This document shows positions 17,310 to 26,376 of a DNA stretch of 64,000 nucleotides, one piece after another. Origin of the DNA: Fimbriimonadaceae bacterium (GTDB lineage Bacteria > Armatimonadota > Fimbriimonadia > Fimbriimonadales > Fimbriimonadaceae). How positions within the stretch are numbered: position 1 is the stretch's first letter; every line of letters starts with the position of its first letter. The translations under genes were made by a program, and so were the position numbers. The DNA lies in NCBI GenBank assembly GCA_019694835.1, contig JAIBBE010000107.1, positions 1 to 64,000 of the forward strand, given 5' to 3'. The notes beneath the pieces were generated by a model. The model made no database searches and had not been told where the DNA came from. It saw only the letters and a list, made by a program, of their open reading frames with translations.

Positions 17310-18704
17310 ATGAAAGGTAATCAGAAACAGCTCTTGTTCGGTGCGCTGGCGGCCTTGGTCATTGGCCAAGGCGCTCTCCAGCGCGCCGTCATCTTCCCCG
17401 ACTGGAAGCGCAACTACAGCCCCGGCCAGCAAGGCGTGGCCAGCGAACTTGCGCCCGACCAGCTTCTCGTCGCCCTTGCCGGATTCCGCGAAATGGTCGC
17501 GGGCATCCTTTGGGTTCGCGCCGACTCGTTCTTCGACAGCGGCAACTACGACGCCATCTTGCCCATCATTCGGCTGGTGACGTGGCTCGATCCCAAGCAG
17601 ATCGACGTGTACGCAACCGGTATGTGGCACATTGGCTACAACTTCACCGACGAGGAGCAGCGCTCCGACCGTCGGTACATTCCCAGCGCCCTGGCACTCG
17701 GGAAAGAAGGGGCCGAGAAGAACCCACAGACGTACGAAATGTTCTTCGAGACCGGATGGATGTGGTACCACAAGATCGACGACGAGCCGGCAAAGGCGGT
17801 CAAGTGGTTCGAAGAGGCACATAAGCGGCCCGACATGATCACGGCTCGACGCAACCTCCTCACGATGGCCCTTCAGCGCGACGGCAAAGTCGACGAGGCG
17901 TTGAACAAGTTCTTCGACCTTGAGTCGGCGGCGGAGAAGCTCTACAAAGCCGATCCCGCCTACGGCAACCAACAAAACCGCGACACGATCGAGAACAACA
18001 TCGACACCATGCTCGTTCGCATGTCGCAGCGCGGTTGGTTCGCGGAAAAGGGAGGCTACTACTCTGAAGGCTCGTACGACACGAACCCACCGTTCGACGT
18101 CGGTTTCAGCGCCCGAGTAACCGTCGAAGACGCGAAGATTCTGCGGGTTCAAGGGACCTGGGGAGTCCAGCCCGTCGGCAGCCGAATCCGGTTCATTCTT
18201 CGAGATTCGGATTTCCCGAATGCCACCCCAGGCGGCATCAAGTGGGACGCCGACGACGAGGTCAGCCTCGATCCGCCGCGCAACATCACTTACATGCAGG
18301 ATGGCCTGTTCGTCCGCAACCGCCGCTTCGATCGGAAGCTCGATATGTCGCGCGACGCGACGATGTACTCGTGCACCAAGCCTGAATACATCCTTGAGTT
18401 CTACTACAATCCGCGAAGCGCCCCGCCCCACATCCAGGACAAGTTCGGCTGGAATGGCGAGGGCATGACGGATAAGAACTTCCTGAACACCGAAATCCGG
18501 CCCGGCGCAAAGGTCATCTTCGCCACCCTGAAGTTGACTCGCGATCAATTGCTCCGGCGTGGCGAATGGGCCGACAAGGTCCCCGTCGTGCAGACGGCAA
18601 ATTACAAGCCGCCCAAGAAGATCAAGGACGAACCGGAGATCATCGTTACTCCAGGCCTGCTCGAGCAGCCAGCAAACCCCGTTCCGGCTCCAACCGGACA
18701 ATAG
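17310..18704 (+). CDS. Membrane-anchored protein with TPR-like region, third gene of the ABC operon
   Basis: 464 residues, family not recognised. An N-terminal hydrophobic segment (about 7-25) looks like a signal anchor. Residues about 50-230 are helical and TPR-like (AVKWFEEAHKRPDMITARRNLLTMALQRDGKVDEALNKFFDLES), similar to tetratricopeptide proteins found beside ABC-2 exporters in this phylum. Residues about 255-430 look like a beta-rich domain, and the C-terminus is proline-rich. A GAGAGG ribosome binding site precedes the ATG. The gene ends in a hairpin terminator. It may organise or regulate the exporter, but this rests only on context. Confidence 0.65.
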   Translation: MKGNQKQLLFGALAALVIGQGALQRAVIFPDWKRNYSPGQQGVASELAPDQLLVALAGFREMVAGILWVRADSFFDSGNYDAILPIIRLVTWLDPKQIDVYATGMWHIGYNFTDEEQRSDRRYIPSALALGKEGAEKNPQTYEMFFETGWMWYHKIDDEPAKAVKWFEEAHKRPDMITARRNLLTMALQRDGKVDEALNKFFDLESAAEKLYKADPAYGNQQNRDTIENNIDTMLVRMSQRGWFAEKGGYYSEGSYDTNPPFDVGFSARVTVEDAKILRVQGTWGVQPVGSRIRFILRDSDFPNATPGGIKWDADDEVSLDPPRNITYMQDGLFVRNRRFDRKLDMSRDATMYSCTKPEYILEFYYNPRSAPPHIQDKFGWNGEGMTDKNFLNTEIRPGAKVIFATLKLTRDQLLRRGEWADKVPVVQTANYKPPKKIKDEPEIIVTPGLLEQPANPVPAPTGQ

Positions 18705-18716
18705 CCTCCCGCGCCA

Positions 18717-18746
18717 ACGCCTCCATCCTCACCTGGATGGAGGCGT
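18717..18746 (+). terminator. Hairpin terminator after the ABC operon
   Basis: A 12-bp stem with arms ACGCCTCCATCC and GGATGGAGGCGT and a 6-nt loop, followed by a weak pyrimidine run (CTTC). Confidence 0.65.
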
Positions 18747-18852
18747 CTTCGATCTCCCAGAAAACTTCCCGGTGAGGCTAATTTGGGCTTGTCGGTCAAA
18801 AAAGGCACAAGTTCACGAAACTATTCGGGTCCTGAGTGATATATCCTAGTGT

Positions 18853-18873
18853 AAAGGCTTGGCAGGCCTTTTT
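18853..18873 (+). promoter_or_regulatory. Small hairpin just upstream of the pseudopilin ribosome binding site
   Basis: AAAGGC and GCCTTT form a 6-bp stem, followed by TTT and then AGGAGGG at 18874. It resembles a mini-terminator directly before the ribosome binding site and could act as an attenuator. Evidence is only the fold. Confidence 0.25.
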
Positions 18874-18885
18874 AGGAGGGGCATT

Positions 18886-19665
18886 TTGAGACGTCGTGCT
18901 TTCACTCTCATCGAACTGCTCGTTGTCATCGCGATCATCGCGATCTTGGCGGCGATTCTGTTCCCTGTCTTCGCTGAGGCAAAGGCAGCCGCCAAGAAAA
19001 CCGCGTGTATCTCGAACGCTCGTCAGCTCGGGCTGGCTTTGACGCTTTATGCCGGTGACTATGACGACCACGTCGTCAATCGACCGGACAACAACTGGCC
19101 CTGGGCACCTCCGGAAGATGGCGGTTGGCTGTGTTGGTATGACTTTATTCAGCCCTACGCCAAATCACAGGGAATCCAGAAGTGCCCGAACTACGCGGGC
19201 CCGTTCCCGGTGCCGGATTACTGGGGGGTCGACCGCCGCATGAATTCGTCGTACGCCATCAGCTACGACATCATTGGCGATTATGAAGACGGCCTCGCCG
19301 CAAACCTGAGCGCTATTACCCATCCGGCCACGACGATCATGGTCGCAGAGACAGCCTCGGGGTTCACCTGGTTCAGCGGCGACGAAGGCTGGAACAACTG
19401 GACCTGCGCCGACATGATCATGCACCGAGGGGCGAACCACAACGTGCAAAAGCTGTCCGTGAACCGAAACTTGACCGGCGCGACGGTCGAAGCCCGGCGT
19501 CCAGCGATCTCCGCCAACGTGACGATGATTGGAGCGGACATGCACGCCAAGTCGGCGAAGATGGAGAACTCGAAGCGCCGCAAGATCATTAGTGGTCGCA
19601 TCGTGGAGCCGTACTGGGGCGGCATGAACTGCGACCCCGATCAAGAGAACCTGCCCAGCCAATGA
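18886..19665 (+). CDS. Type II/IV pseudopilin-like protein
   Basis: 259 residues. AGGAGG at 18874-18879, 6 nt before the TTG at 18886, sets the start. The prepilin peptidase site and N-terminal helix read [20 protein letters not shown], cleaved before the phenylalanine. The rest is a globular domain of the DUF1559-like kind common in Planctomycetes and Armatimonadota. Instead of the usual FADGH motif it has [13 protein letters not shown], so the C-terminal signature is degenerate. A 71-residue protein gene overlaps its stop. It could form part of a pseudopilus driven by the PilB-type ATPase at 55553-57304. Confidence 0.82.
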   Translation: MRRRAFTLIELLVVIAIIAILAAILFPVFAEAKAAAKKTACISNARQLGLALTLYAGDYDDHVVNRPDNNWPWAPPEDGGWLCWYDFIQPYAKSQGIQKCPNYAGPFPVPDYWGVDRRMNSSYAISYDIIGDYEDGLAANLSAITHPATTIMVAETASGFTWFSGDEGWNNWTCADMIMHRGANHNVQKLSVNRNLTGATVEARRPAISANVTMIGADMHAKSAKMENSKRRKIISGRIVEPYWGGMNCDPDQENLPSQ

Positions 19666-19877
19666 GCCAAGACCCGACTGTCCCCGACCGAAAGCGTCTG
19701 ATCATGCTGGTTTTGATTGCCGTCGTCGGTTGCCTGGCGGCGGCCGGCATCGTGTATCAGTTCGCCGGTCAGGGTGGTTCCGATGCGTTTTACGATAAGT
19801 CTGCTGAAAATCCGATCCTTCCCCCGGGCGTGCGGCCTGGAGAGACTCCACCGCCAGGTCCGGGTGGATCGAAATGA
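19662..19877 (+). CDS. Small single-pass membrane protein
   Basis: 71 residues, translationally coupled to the pseudopilin gene by an ATGA overlap. One hydrophobic helix (about 13-34, [20 protein letters not shown]) is followed by a proline- and glycine-rich tail ([16 protein letters not shown]). No family is recognised. A protein of similar design, with one helix and a proline-rich tail, is encoded at 46722-46970. Confidence 0.6.
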   Translation: MSQDPTVPDRKRLIMLVLIAVVGCLAAAGIVYQFAGQGGSDAFYDKSAENPILPPGVRPGETPPPGPGGSK

Positions 19878-19932
19878 TGTCGTTTGCCCAAGGCGATGAA
19901 GCCTCGGGCCTTTGTTCAATGAGGAGAAATCT

Positions 19933-21207
19933 ATGACCCGCACGTTAATTGCTTGTCTTGCTTTGGCGACCGCTTCGGTCGCATCCGCCCAGTTTAGCTA
20001 CGACTTCGAGAGCCTGAGCCTTGGCGATATTCTCGGCCAAGATACGTGGGGTGCCGTCACGGCTGGCAGCACGCCGCCCTCGGGCTCAGCCATCATCCAG
20101 AGCACCAAGGTCAGCCCGCTCGATGGAAGTACAAAGGCTTTGCTTTTCCAGCGCATCATCGGTCAGGCTGGCGGTGCCGACATGCGCGCTCAGCGCAACC
20201 TGAACGCGCCAGTAACCGGTGGATCAGTGCGCGTTCAATGGGACCTGATGATGAGCGGCCGCTCGAATCCCGCCGCTTCGAACCTGTTCCTCAGCGGACT
20301 TCTCTACTCCGGAGTCGGTGTGGCGGCTCTTAACCAGATCATTCAGCCCTACGGCCAGAACGGCGGCGGTCCCGGCGGTGCCTTGAACGGCTTTGCCGAC
20401 ATCGATGGACTCGATATCTCTGGCTACGTTGGCTACAACCTGGTCAGCGGCTATCTTTACCCCGACACCTGGTACCGTTTCGAGTTCGACATGGATTGGT
20501 CCGACCACTCCATCACCAACTTCCGCACCACCGACATCAACAGCGGTACGCTCGGCTTGCCGACGGAAATGGGCACCTATCTCCCCCTTTTCGGCCACCC
20601 GCGCCTCAAGTGGTTCTTCAACAACGACGGCACCAACTGGACCGACCAGTGGAACCGAATCGGCTTCCGGGCTTCCGGCATGCAGGGCGATCCGGGCACG
20701 GAGTACCTCGTCGTTGACAACTTCAAAATTACGCCGGTGAGCAGAATTCACGCCACGATCAACCTCGGCGACTTCGCCGGAGGCAACGTCGCCGGACAGA
20801 AGATCTTCGTGGAAGTCCGCGACGCAAGCGGTAACATCCTCGACCGCATGGCGGTAGGCCCCGATGCGGCGGGTAACGTCTACTTCCACACCAAGGAAAC
20901 CGGAGTCAAGACGATTGCCCTCAAGGGTTCACACTGGCTGCGGCACGTCAAGACCGGAGTCGATTTGAGTACCGGCTCGGCTGGTGCCTTTTCCAACGTG
21001 AACGGTGACTGCGATGGCGATAACGAAGTCGGAATCGGCGACTACGCGATCCTGTCGGGTGCGTACGGCGCCTATGGTGGCGACGTGGGATTCTCGAATC
21101 CCGACGCAGGCTGGTCCTTCGAGGCCGACCTGAATGGCGACAATGTGGTCGACATCGGCGACTACGCCATTCTGAGCGCCAACTACGGCCAGATCGGCGA
21201 CGACTAG
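19933..21207 (+). CDS. Secreted protein with C-terminal beta-sandwich and dockerin-like EF-hand pair
   Basis: 424 residues. The ATG at 19933 has GAGGAG 6 nt upstream and gives the signal peptide MTRTLIACLALATASVASA. Residues about 20-265 resemble a lectin-like jelly roll (FSYDFESLSLGDILGQDTWG start). The C-terminal module has a beta-sandwich with KGSHWLRHVKTG, then DCDGDNEVGIGDYAILSGAYG and DLNGDNVVDIGDYAILSANYG, ending GDD. This matches the ends of the proteins at 441-1724 and 39989-41191. A role as an extracellular or surface-attached carbohydrate-binding protein is inferred. Confidence 0.75.
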   Translation: MTRTLIACLALATASVASAQFSYDFESLSLGDILGQDTWGAVTAGSTPPSGSAIIQSTKVSPLDGSTKALLFQRIIGQAGGADMRAQRNLNAPVTGGSVRVQWDLMMSGRSNPAASNLFLSGLLYSGVGVAALNQIIQPYGQNGGGPGGALNGFADIDGLDISGYVGYNLVSGYLYPDTWYRFEFDMDWSDHSITNFRTTDINSGTLGLPTEMGTYLPLFGHPRLKWFFNNDGTNWTDQWNRIGFRASGMQGDPGTEYLVVDNFKITPVSRIHATINLGDFAGGNVAGQKIFVEVRDASGNILDRMAVGPDAAGNVYFHTKETGVKTIALKGSHWLRHVKTGVDLSTGSAGAFSNVNGDCDGDNEVGIGDYAILSGAYGAYGGDVGFSNPDAGWSFEADLNGDNVVDIGDYAILSANYGQIGDD

Positions 21208-21223
21208 TTCGCTTTGAATCTCA

Positions 21224-21253
21224 AGATGACGCCCAAGGGTTTGGGCGTCATCT
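21224..21253. terminator. Bidirectional terminator between the dockerin-like gene and dnaN
   Basis: A perfect 13-bp stem, AGATGACGCCCAA with TTGGGCGTCATCT, and a 4-nt loop, placed between convergent genes. Confidence 0.8.
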
Positions 21254-21282
21254 CTTGATTCGAATCGTGTGGGGAAGCTTAG

Positions 21283-22383
21283 CTAGCCCAACGCCATCGG
21301 CATAATGACGCAGAACTGATTGTCGCCACCTTCGATCGGGCGAAAGACTGCGGCTCGAGAGGACTCTGTGAGCTCGGCCCGGACACCATCGCTCTTCAGT
21401 GAGCCCAAAACGTCCTGAACGAACCGGCCATTGAAGGCGATTTCGATATCGCCGTCTTTGCTGACGACCGAGACCATTTCTTTGGCCTCGCCCTTATCTT
21501 CACTTCGGGCTGAGAGGAGGACTTGGTCGCCGCTTCCGGAGAATCGGATGCGGTTCGCAGAATCCTTGGCGATGATCAACGTTCGCTTGATGTTGTCGAG
21601 CAACTCAGCGCGATCAACCGTCCATGCGCGTGTGTGCTCTTTGGGAACGACGCGCTCCCAATCCGGGAATGTCCCGGCAAGCAGCTGTGACACGACCTTG
21701 CAGTCCCCTGCATCGACCGCGAGCCGCGTATCGTCAAAACGCACGGTGACGGTGTCTTCGTCGTTGAGCGGCAGAGCCTTGATTGATCGCAGCGCCTTCG
21801 CGGGCAGGATGGCGTGAATCTTGGAGCCGATACCTTCCTGGTGAAGGCGACGGACAGCAAGCCGGTGCGTGTCGGTGGCCACGAGCGTCAAAACGGCCCC
21901 ATCGTAAACGAACAGAACCCCCGTGAGTTGAGGGCGGCTCTGGTCTTCAGCGACGGCATACATGACGGAATCCACGGCCGCGCGCAGCTCTCCCATGCTG
22001 AGAGAAAGTTGCGAGTTCTCGACGACTTCGGGAATCCTCGGAAACTCGTCGGCTGGCAGGATCATCAGCTTGTACTCGCTCGCGCCTTGCCGGAGGTAAA
22101 CCGACGTGCCGTCGACTTCGAGCGTCACCTGACCGTCGGGGAGGTTACTCACGACGTCTTTTAGAAGCTGAGCGCTGACGCAGATCGCGCCCGGATTCTC
22201 GATGTGGGCGAGGACCTTGCGTTGAGCCCACATTTCGCCGTCGCAGCCGAGCAGGGTCAATCCGCTGTCGGCCGCCTCGATACGAACCGTCATCAAAATG
22301 GGCAAGGCAGAGCGCTGGCTAGAGGCGCCCCCAGTGAGATTCAAGGCGTCGAGCAGGTCTCTGCGCTGGCATTCGGCTTTCAC
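21283..22383 (-). CDS. dnaN: DNA polymerase III beta subunit (sliding clamp)
   Basis: 366 residues, the family length. It forms the ring that holds polymerase III on DNA. Recognised by MKAECQRRDLLDALNLT at the start, VATDTHRLAVRRL in the middle and a C-terminus ending FCVIMPMALG, close to the usual VIMPMRL. It is not next to dnaA, so the replication origin is not evident here. AAGGAG precedes the ATG. A small protein and an ECF sigma gene lie just upstream on the same strand. Confidence 0.95.
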   Translation of the reverse strand: MKAECQRRDLLDALNLTGGASSQRSALPILMTVRIEAADSGLTLLGCDGEMWAQRKVLAHIENPGAICVSAQLLKDVVSNLPDGQVTLEVDGTSVYLRQGASEYKLMILPADEFPRIPEVVENSQLSLSMGELRAAVDSVMYAVAEDQSRPQLTGVLFVYDGAVLTLVATDTHRLAVRRLHQEGIGSKIHAILPAKALRSIKALPLNDEDTVTVRFDDTRLAVDAGDCKVVSQLLAGTFPDWERVVPKEHTRAWTVDRAELLDNIKRTLIIAKDSANRIRFSGSGDQVLLSARSEDKGEAKEMVSVVSKDGDIEIAFNGRFVQDVLGSLKSDGVRAELTESSRAAVFRPIEGGDNQFCVIMPMALG

Positions 22384-22399
22384 GTCTGGTCTCCTTAAG

Positions 22400-22690
22400 T
22401 TAGCCGTTCATCGGCAAGTGGTATTGAATGTGGGCGGGTGTCGGCGACTTCGTCTGCGCATCCACGCCTCGGGCGTACATCTTCATCAGGATTCGCTGGA
22501 ACGACTCTTCGGTGAACTCCACGCTCGGGGCGTGGTGCTTCACAGCCTTGATGGTCTGGCGGAGCGAACTCATGTCCTGGGCCAGTGAGGGGTTACCCGC
22601 CGCCTCGGCTTCCAGTTCGGCCTGGAGTTCTTCGGGCAACTCGTCGCCCGCGTAAAGATCGACTAACTTGGCATACATTTCGTTGTTCAT
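22400..22690 (-). CDS. Probable anti-sigma factor-like small protein
   Basis: 96 residues, overlapping the upstream sigma factor gene by ATGA. The opening LVDLYAGDELPEELQAELEAEAAGNPSLAQDM matches the pattern of anti-sigma domains in which a short acidic helix pair counts off residues. The zinc-binding His/Cys motif and a transmembrane helix are both absent. It may be a soluble, zinc-free anti-sigma factor. This is inferred from gene order and residue pattern. Confidence 0.55.
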   Translation of the reverse strand: MNNEMYAKLVDLYAGDELPEELQAELEAEAAGNPSLAQDMSSLRQTIKAVKHHAPSVEFTEESFQRILMKMYARGVDAQTKSPTPAHIQYHLPMNG

Positions 22691-23253
22691 GACATCTTCT
22701 CCATCGTGCCTCCCAGTTTGTCGCGCAACGCTCGTCGGCCCCGATACAGTCGGGACTTGAGCGCGGGCACGCTAATCTTCAGGACCTCTGCAGCCTCCTT
22801 GGCGGAGATATCTTCCAGATCGCACAAGATGAGGGGCTCACGGTATTCCTGAGGCAAATCGCTGAGTGCCTGCTGTACCGTAATTTTGAGCGCTGTCCTG
22901 TCCTCAGGGCTACTGTAGTGGGCATCATTTGGCAAATCGAGCAGCTTGTGCTGCCGCATCTTGTCGATACAGAGATTGCGCGTGATGCGAAAGAGCCAGG
23001 TGCGGAAAGCCGCGTCTGCCCGCAGTTCATTGGAGCGGCGCAAGACACGAAGGAAGGTTTCTGCCGTTGCATCTTCGGCGTCGCTACGGTTGCCGAGCAT
23101 CCGGAAGGCGTAGCGGAAAATCCGCTCGCCATAGATCTCGTACAGCGCTCCGAGCGCGGAAGGATCACCCTTCGCGAGCGCATTGAGCCACCGTTTTTCG
23201 GCCAAAGAGTCCTGTTGGGAATCACTCGACATAACAGACGGACCCGACCCCAT
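22687..23253 (-). CDS. ECF-type RNA polymerase sigma factor (SigW/RpoE group)
   Basis: 188 residues with the two ECF regions: region 2 (about 30-100, FRYAFRMLGNRSDAEDATAETFLRVLRR and FRTWLFRITRNLCIDKMRQ) and region 4 (about 125-175, LPQEYREPLILCDLEDISAKEAAEVLKISVPALKSRLYRGRRAL). An in-frame ATG at 23232 is an alternative start; neither has a clear ribosome binding site. It is probably controlled by the 96-residue protein encoded next to it. Targets are unknown. Confidence 0.88.
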   Translation of the reverse strand: MGSGPSVMSSDSQQDSLAEKRWLNALAKGDPSALGALYEIYGERIFRYAFRMLGNRSDAEDATAETFLRVLRRSNELRADAAFRTWLFRITRNLCIDKMRQHKLLDLPNDAHYSSPEDRTALKITVQQALSDLPQEYREPLILCDLEDISAKEAAEVLKISVPALKSRLYRGRRALRDKLGGTMEKMS

Positions 23254-23365
23254 GATCGATGCCAGGGACGTATCTTACCGCCAAAAGCCCTAGCGGGAAT
23301 GCGGGGCCAAGCGGGGTAATCTGAACCGCAAGAACGAGCCCACATCTTCGCGCGTCTATCAGGTG

Positions 23366-23959
23366 ATGAATGCTCTGCTGCTCGCCAGCCTTGTTGTCGG
23401 CCAAGCGACGACCGCGCCGGACCTCAGGTACATGCAACCTGCGCGTTACTTCGCGGGCTCACCTGCGGACCCCGAAGCGACGGGCGGATATGCCTCATCC
23501 AACAACCTTCCATCTGCCCTCTTCCAAAGGGGCAACGGGTTGACGGCAAACCTCGAGAAAGGAAAATCTGGGGTTCTGTTGAGACTCGGCAACGCAGGAC
23601 CACCAGAAGTGTGGCTACGCGCCGCCGATAGCAATTTGACCGCATTCCTTGAGGCCAAGGACAAATCCGGCACCTGGAAACCCGTCGAATACCACCACCA
23701 GATTACATGCGGCAACAGTTGGCATCGGGTCCTCTTGCCGGCCCAACACGCGTGGACCTTCTCGGTTGCTCTTCCTGCCGGTGACGTGAAGACTCAGATC
23801 CGGTGGCACTTCAAATCTGCCGAATTGGATCTCGTCTCAAACGCCCTGAACTTCACCTTGGCTCGAACCCGTTTTGAAATCGAACCCGGGCTTAGGGGCC
23901 AATACTCACTGACAACCCAAAACGAAATGCCGACCCTCGCTTACAATCGCGGCGGCTAG
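23366..23959 (+). CDS. Exported protein of unknown function
   Basis: 197 residues. The ATG at 23366 (a GTG lies just before it) gives a short signal peptide MNALLLASLVVGQATTA. The mature part is beta-rich (VLLRLGNAGPPEVWLRAADSNLTAFLEAKDKSGTWKPVEYHH), perhaps a single sandwich domain. No family is recognised. It lies opposite the sigma factor gene, with about 110 nt between the starts. Confidence 0.6.
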   Translation: MNALLLASLVVGQATTAPDLRYMQPARYFAGSPADPEATGGYASSNNLPSALFQRGNGLTANLEKGKSGVLLRLGNAGPPEVWLRAADSNLTAFLEAKDKSGTWKPVEYHHQITCGNSWHRVLLPAQHAWTFSVALPAGDVKTQIRWHFKSAELDLVSNALNFTLARTRFEIEPGLRGQYSLTTQNEMPTLAYNRGG

Positions 23960-24123
23960 TGACTATCCGTAGGCCTTCCGCCCCTCTCACAGGGCGCACC
24001 CGGGCCAGTTATCGTCAGAGTTCTTCGCCGGAACGATTACAGAAACCCGTATTTCTCACCGCGATGGCGTCTCATGGAGGGACCGAAACTTTCCTTACCC
24101 AAGGAATGGGTTGGAGTGCGTGG

Positions 24124-24330
24124 ATGGCACGAAGACAATTAAAAGTAGTCAAGCTCTTAGAACCTGAGATGTGTATGGAATGCCGCTTTGCTCATAAAGC
24201 GGACGTCGAGATGAACGACGGATCCCTCCAGCGGATGATCTACTGTCGTCGGCTCGACTGCGACAACTGGGATTACTCCTCGGCCGAACCTGCCAAGGGA
24301 GTCACCGTGGATGAGCCTGAGGCGGCCTAG
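24124..24330 (+). CDS. Small cysteine-containing protein
   Basis: 68 residues from the ATG at 24124, which has GGAG 9 nt upstream. The ORF is open to 23959, but that extension is arginine/serine-rich and lacks a ribosome binding site. Two cysteine pairs, CMECRFAHK and YCRRLDCDNW, could form a zinc ribbon. No family is recognised. It lies 25 nt upstream of holA. Confidence 0.5.
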   Translation: MARRQLKVVKLLEPEMCMECRFAHKADVEMNDGSLQRMIYCRRLDCDNWDYSSAEPAKGVTVDEPEAA

Positions 24331-24355
24331 CCCGATTCCGCGCCACAATTGACGC

Positions 24356-25408
24356 GTGGCGAGTGAGGTCGAGAAGGCAGTCTCCAAACAGCTCATCTTT
24401 ATCGGTGGCGATGAGGACTTCCTGCGGCGTCGCTACCTCAAGCAGCTTCTCGATCTGGCCCAAATCACGCCCGAAGATTTCGACTACGAGTCGTTTCTCG
24501 CCGATGCGCGGCCACCCATGGACTGGGTCGCGAGCGCATCGACCACGCCGTTCATGGGCGACCGACGGACGGTTGTCGTCAGGCAAGTGCTTCGGGTTGA
24601 CGCGAAAGAATTCCCGGCCTTCAACCTCCCCGAGACCGCTCGCCTCATTTTGGTTGCCGATGACGAATCAGGGGGCGATGACAAGCAGAAGCGCCTCGCG
24701 ACCGTCCACAAGAACTGGAAGACCCTCGTCGAGAAGGCCAAAGGCGCCACCCTCATTGGCTCATCCGACCCTAAAGCGACCGCCAACCTGATTCGGGACG
24801 AGGCCAAGCTCCTCGGCAAGAACATGTCGATGCCGGCCGCCACCCTGCTCGTCGAAATCACGGGCGGAAGCCTCACTCGCGCGCTCGAAGAAATAGAGAA
24901 GCTAACCGCGTACGTGGGGGATCGCGATACCATCAAGGAGTCCGATATTCGCCTCGTGGCCACGCCTTCACGCGAGTGGAACGTCTACAACATGGTGGAT
25001 TCCGCCATCGGCGGGAACACCGGTGATGCGATTCGCCAGCTTCGCATCTTGACGGAAAGCGCAACCAAGGCTGAGGAAGCCGCCCAGCGGGCGATTTTGC
25101 CCGCCCTGATACGGCAATTTCGGCTCATTTGGCAAGCCCGAATCGCGATCGAAGGCGGCGGCATCGGCGTCGTACGCGACCAATTCCCCGATCGACCCAA
25201 CTTGGCCAGCGAGGGGCAATGGAGCAGCGACCGGGCCATGCGCCACGCCAAGAAACTGACACGGCACCAGATTCAGGCCTGCTTCCAACTCATTTCCGAT
25301 GCCGACTCCCGCCTGAAGGGGGCTTTGCCGTATTACACAGCGATGGAGACGCTTGAGCGGCTTCTTCTCGGCATCGTCGACACGGTCCAAGGTCGGACTG
25401 CCGCGTAG
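24356..25408 (+). CDS. holA: DNA polymerase III delta subunit
   Basis: 350 residues, the clamp-loader wrench subunit. The start is GTG at 24356. Recognisable segments: QLIFIGGDEDFLRRRYLKQLL (family start), FMGDRRTVVVRQV, ARLILVADD, ITGGSLTRALEEIEKLTAYVG and the C-terminal LKGALPYYTAMETLERLLL. It works with DnaX and the delta-prime subunit to load the DnaN clamp. CACAAT 7 nt before the GTG may be a -10 for a leaderless message. The glycosyltransferase gene starts directly at its end. Confidence 0.9.
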   Translation: MASEVEKAVSKQLIFIGGDEDFLRRRYLKQLLDLAQITPEDFDYESFLADARPPMDWVASASTTPFMGDRRTVVVRQVLRVDAKEFPAFNLPETARLILVADDESGGDDKQKRLATVHKNWKTLVEKAKGATLIGSSDPKATANLIRDEAKLLGKNMSMPAATLLVEITGGSLTRALEEIEKLTAYVGDRDTIKESDIRLVATPSREWNVYNMVDSAIGGNTGDAIRQLRILTESATKAEEAAQRAILPALIRQFRLIWQARIAIEGGGIGVVRDQFPDRPNLASEGQWSSDRAMRHAKKLTRHQIQACFQLISDADSRLKGALPYYTAMETLERLLLGIVDTVQGRTAA

Positions 25409-26299
25409 ATGACCGTCAGCGTCATCGTGGTTTCGTACAACACGATCGACTTCCTTCGCACTTGCCTCGCGAGCTTGGCGGAGGCCGCTGAAGTCATCGT
25501 TGTCGACAATGCCAGTCACGATGGCTCCCCCGAAATGGTCGAGCGCGAGTTTCCGTCTGTGAAGCTCGTCCGAAATGGCCAGAACCTCGGATTTGGCGCG
25601 GCTAACAACCGGGGAATGGACGTCGCCATTGGCGATCTCGTTCTCCTGCTGAACAGCGACGCCTATGCACGGCCAGGCGCGATTCGCACCCTTGCCAGTG
25701 TGTTCGAGGATTCGACCGTTGTCGCGGCGGGGGGCCGGCTGCTCAATCCTGATGGGTCGCTGCAGAACTCGACGGCGCGCAGGCTCACGCTTTGGGCGGT
25801 GTTCTGCGAGCAGTTCTATCTCGAACGCCTCTTCCGATCTTATTGGACCACCGCTTCGCTACCCCCAGACCGACCGAGCGAGACGGAGCAAGTCATGGGA
25901 GCCTGCCTCATGTTGCGTCCGGTCGAGGAGTTTGACGAGAGGTTCTTTCTGTACTGCGAGGACACCGAGCTGTGCCACCGTCTGCGAGCCCACGGCAAGA
26001 TCCTGTATGTCCCCGGTGCCGAGTTCGTCCATGAGTTGGGCGCGAGCAGCAGTGCCCGCCGCTGGGAATCGGTGGCTCGCTACAACCGAGGCAAAGAACT
26101 CTATTTCTCCATTCATCACGGACGGGCCGCGCGGTTCGCGTGTTTCCTCCTCAACCGGCTCGGTGCTGTGCTCCGTCTCATTGTCTGGACACTGGCGACT
26201 CTGTTAACCCTCGGATGCGTGCGTCGGGTCAGAGCGAAGGTCTCGCTGTTCTTCCGTGTGTTGTTTGCTCCCGTCGTCGAAAACCCGCAAGCCAGTTGA
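25409..26299 (+). CDS. Glycosyltransferase family 2 (rhamnosyltransferase-like)
   Basis: 296 residues. The GT-A fold is clear: SVIVVSYNTIDFLRTCLASL (start), VIVVDNASHDGSPEMV, FGAANNRGM and LLLNSDAYARPGAI, where NSD takes the place of the metal-binding DXD. The FLYCEDTELCHRLRAHGKILYVPGAEFVHE block is typical of wbbL-like rhamnosyltransferases. A hydrophobic C-terminal segment (about 250-275) may tie it to the membrane. It probably builds a cell-surface polysaccharide. It starts immediately after the holA stop. Confidence 0.88.
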   Translation: MTVSVIVVSYNTIDFLRTCLASLAEAAEVIVVDNASHDGSPEMVEREFPSVKLVRNGQNLGFGAANNRGMDVAIGDLVLLLNSDAYARPGAIRTLASVFEDSTVVAAGGRLLNPDGSLQNSTARRLTLWAVFCEQFYLERLFRSYWTTASLPPDRPSETEQVMGACLMLRPVEEFDERFFLYCEDTELCHRLRAHGKILYVPGAEFVHELGASSSARRWESVARYNRGKELYFSIHHGRAARFACFLLNRLGAVLRLIVWTLATLLTLGCVRRVRAKVSLFFRVLFAPVVENPQAS

Positions 26300-26317
26300 A
26301 GTGCCGGGCAACAAGGC

Positions 26318-26346
26318 TTGAACCGGCACGATTCGTGTTGTATCAT
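26318..26346 (+). promoter_or_regulatory. Sigma-70-type promoter before the protease pseudogene
   Basis: TTGAAC at 26318-26323, a 17-nt spacer and TATCAT at 26341-26346. The expected start is near 26353, 24 nt before the ATG at 26377. An intact promoter suggests the broken gene is still transcribed. Confidence 0.6.
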
Positions 26347-26376
26347 GGTTGTTTAGATTCGAACGGTGAACTCACG

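Noticed and set aside
19882..19912. Hairpin GCCCAAGGC/GCCTCGGGC as a regulatory element of the dockerin-like gene
   Set aside because: The stem has a mismatch and it could equally be a weak terminator of the pseudopilin operon; not conclusive.
23959..24123. Upstream extension of the small cysteine protein gene
   Set aside because: The residues are low-complexity and no ribosome binding site supports a start there.
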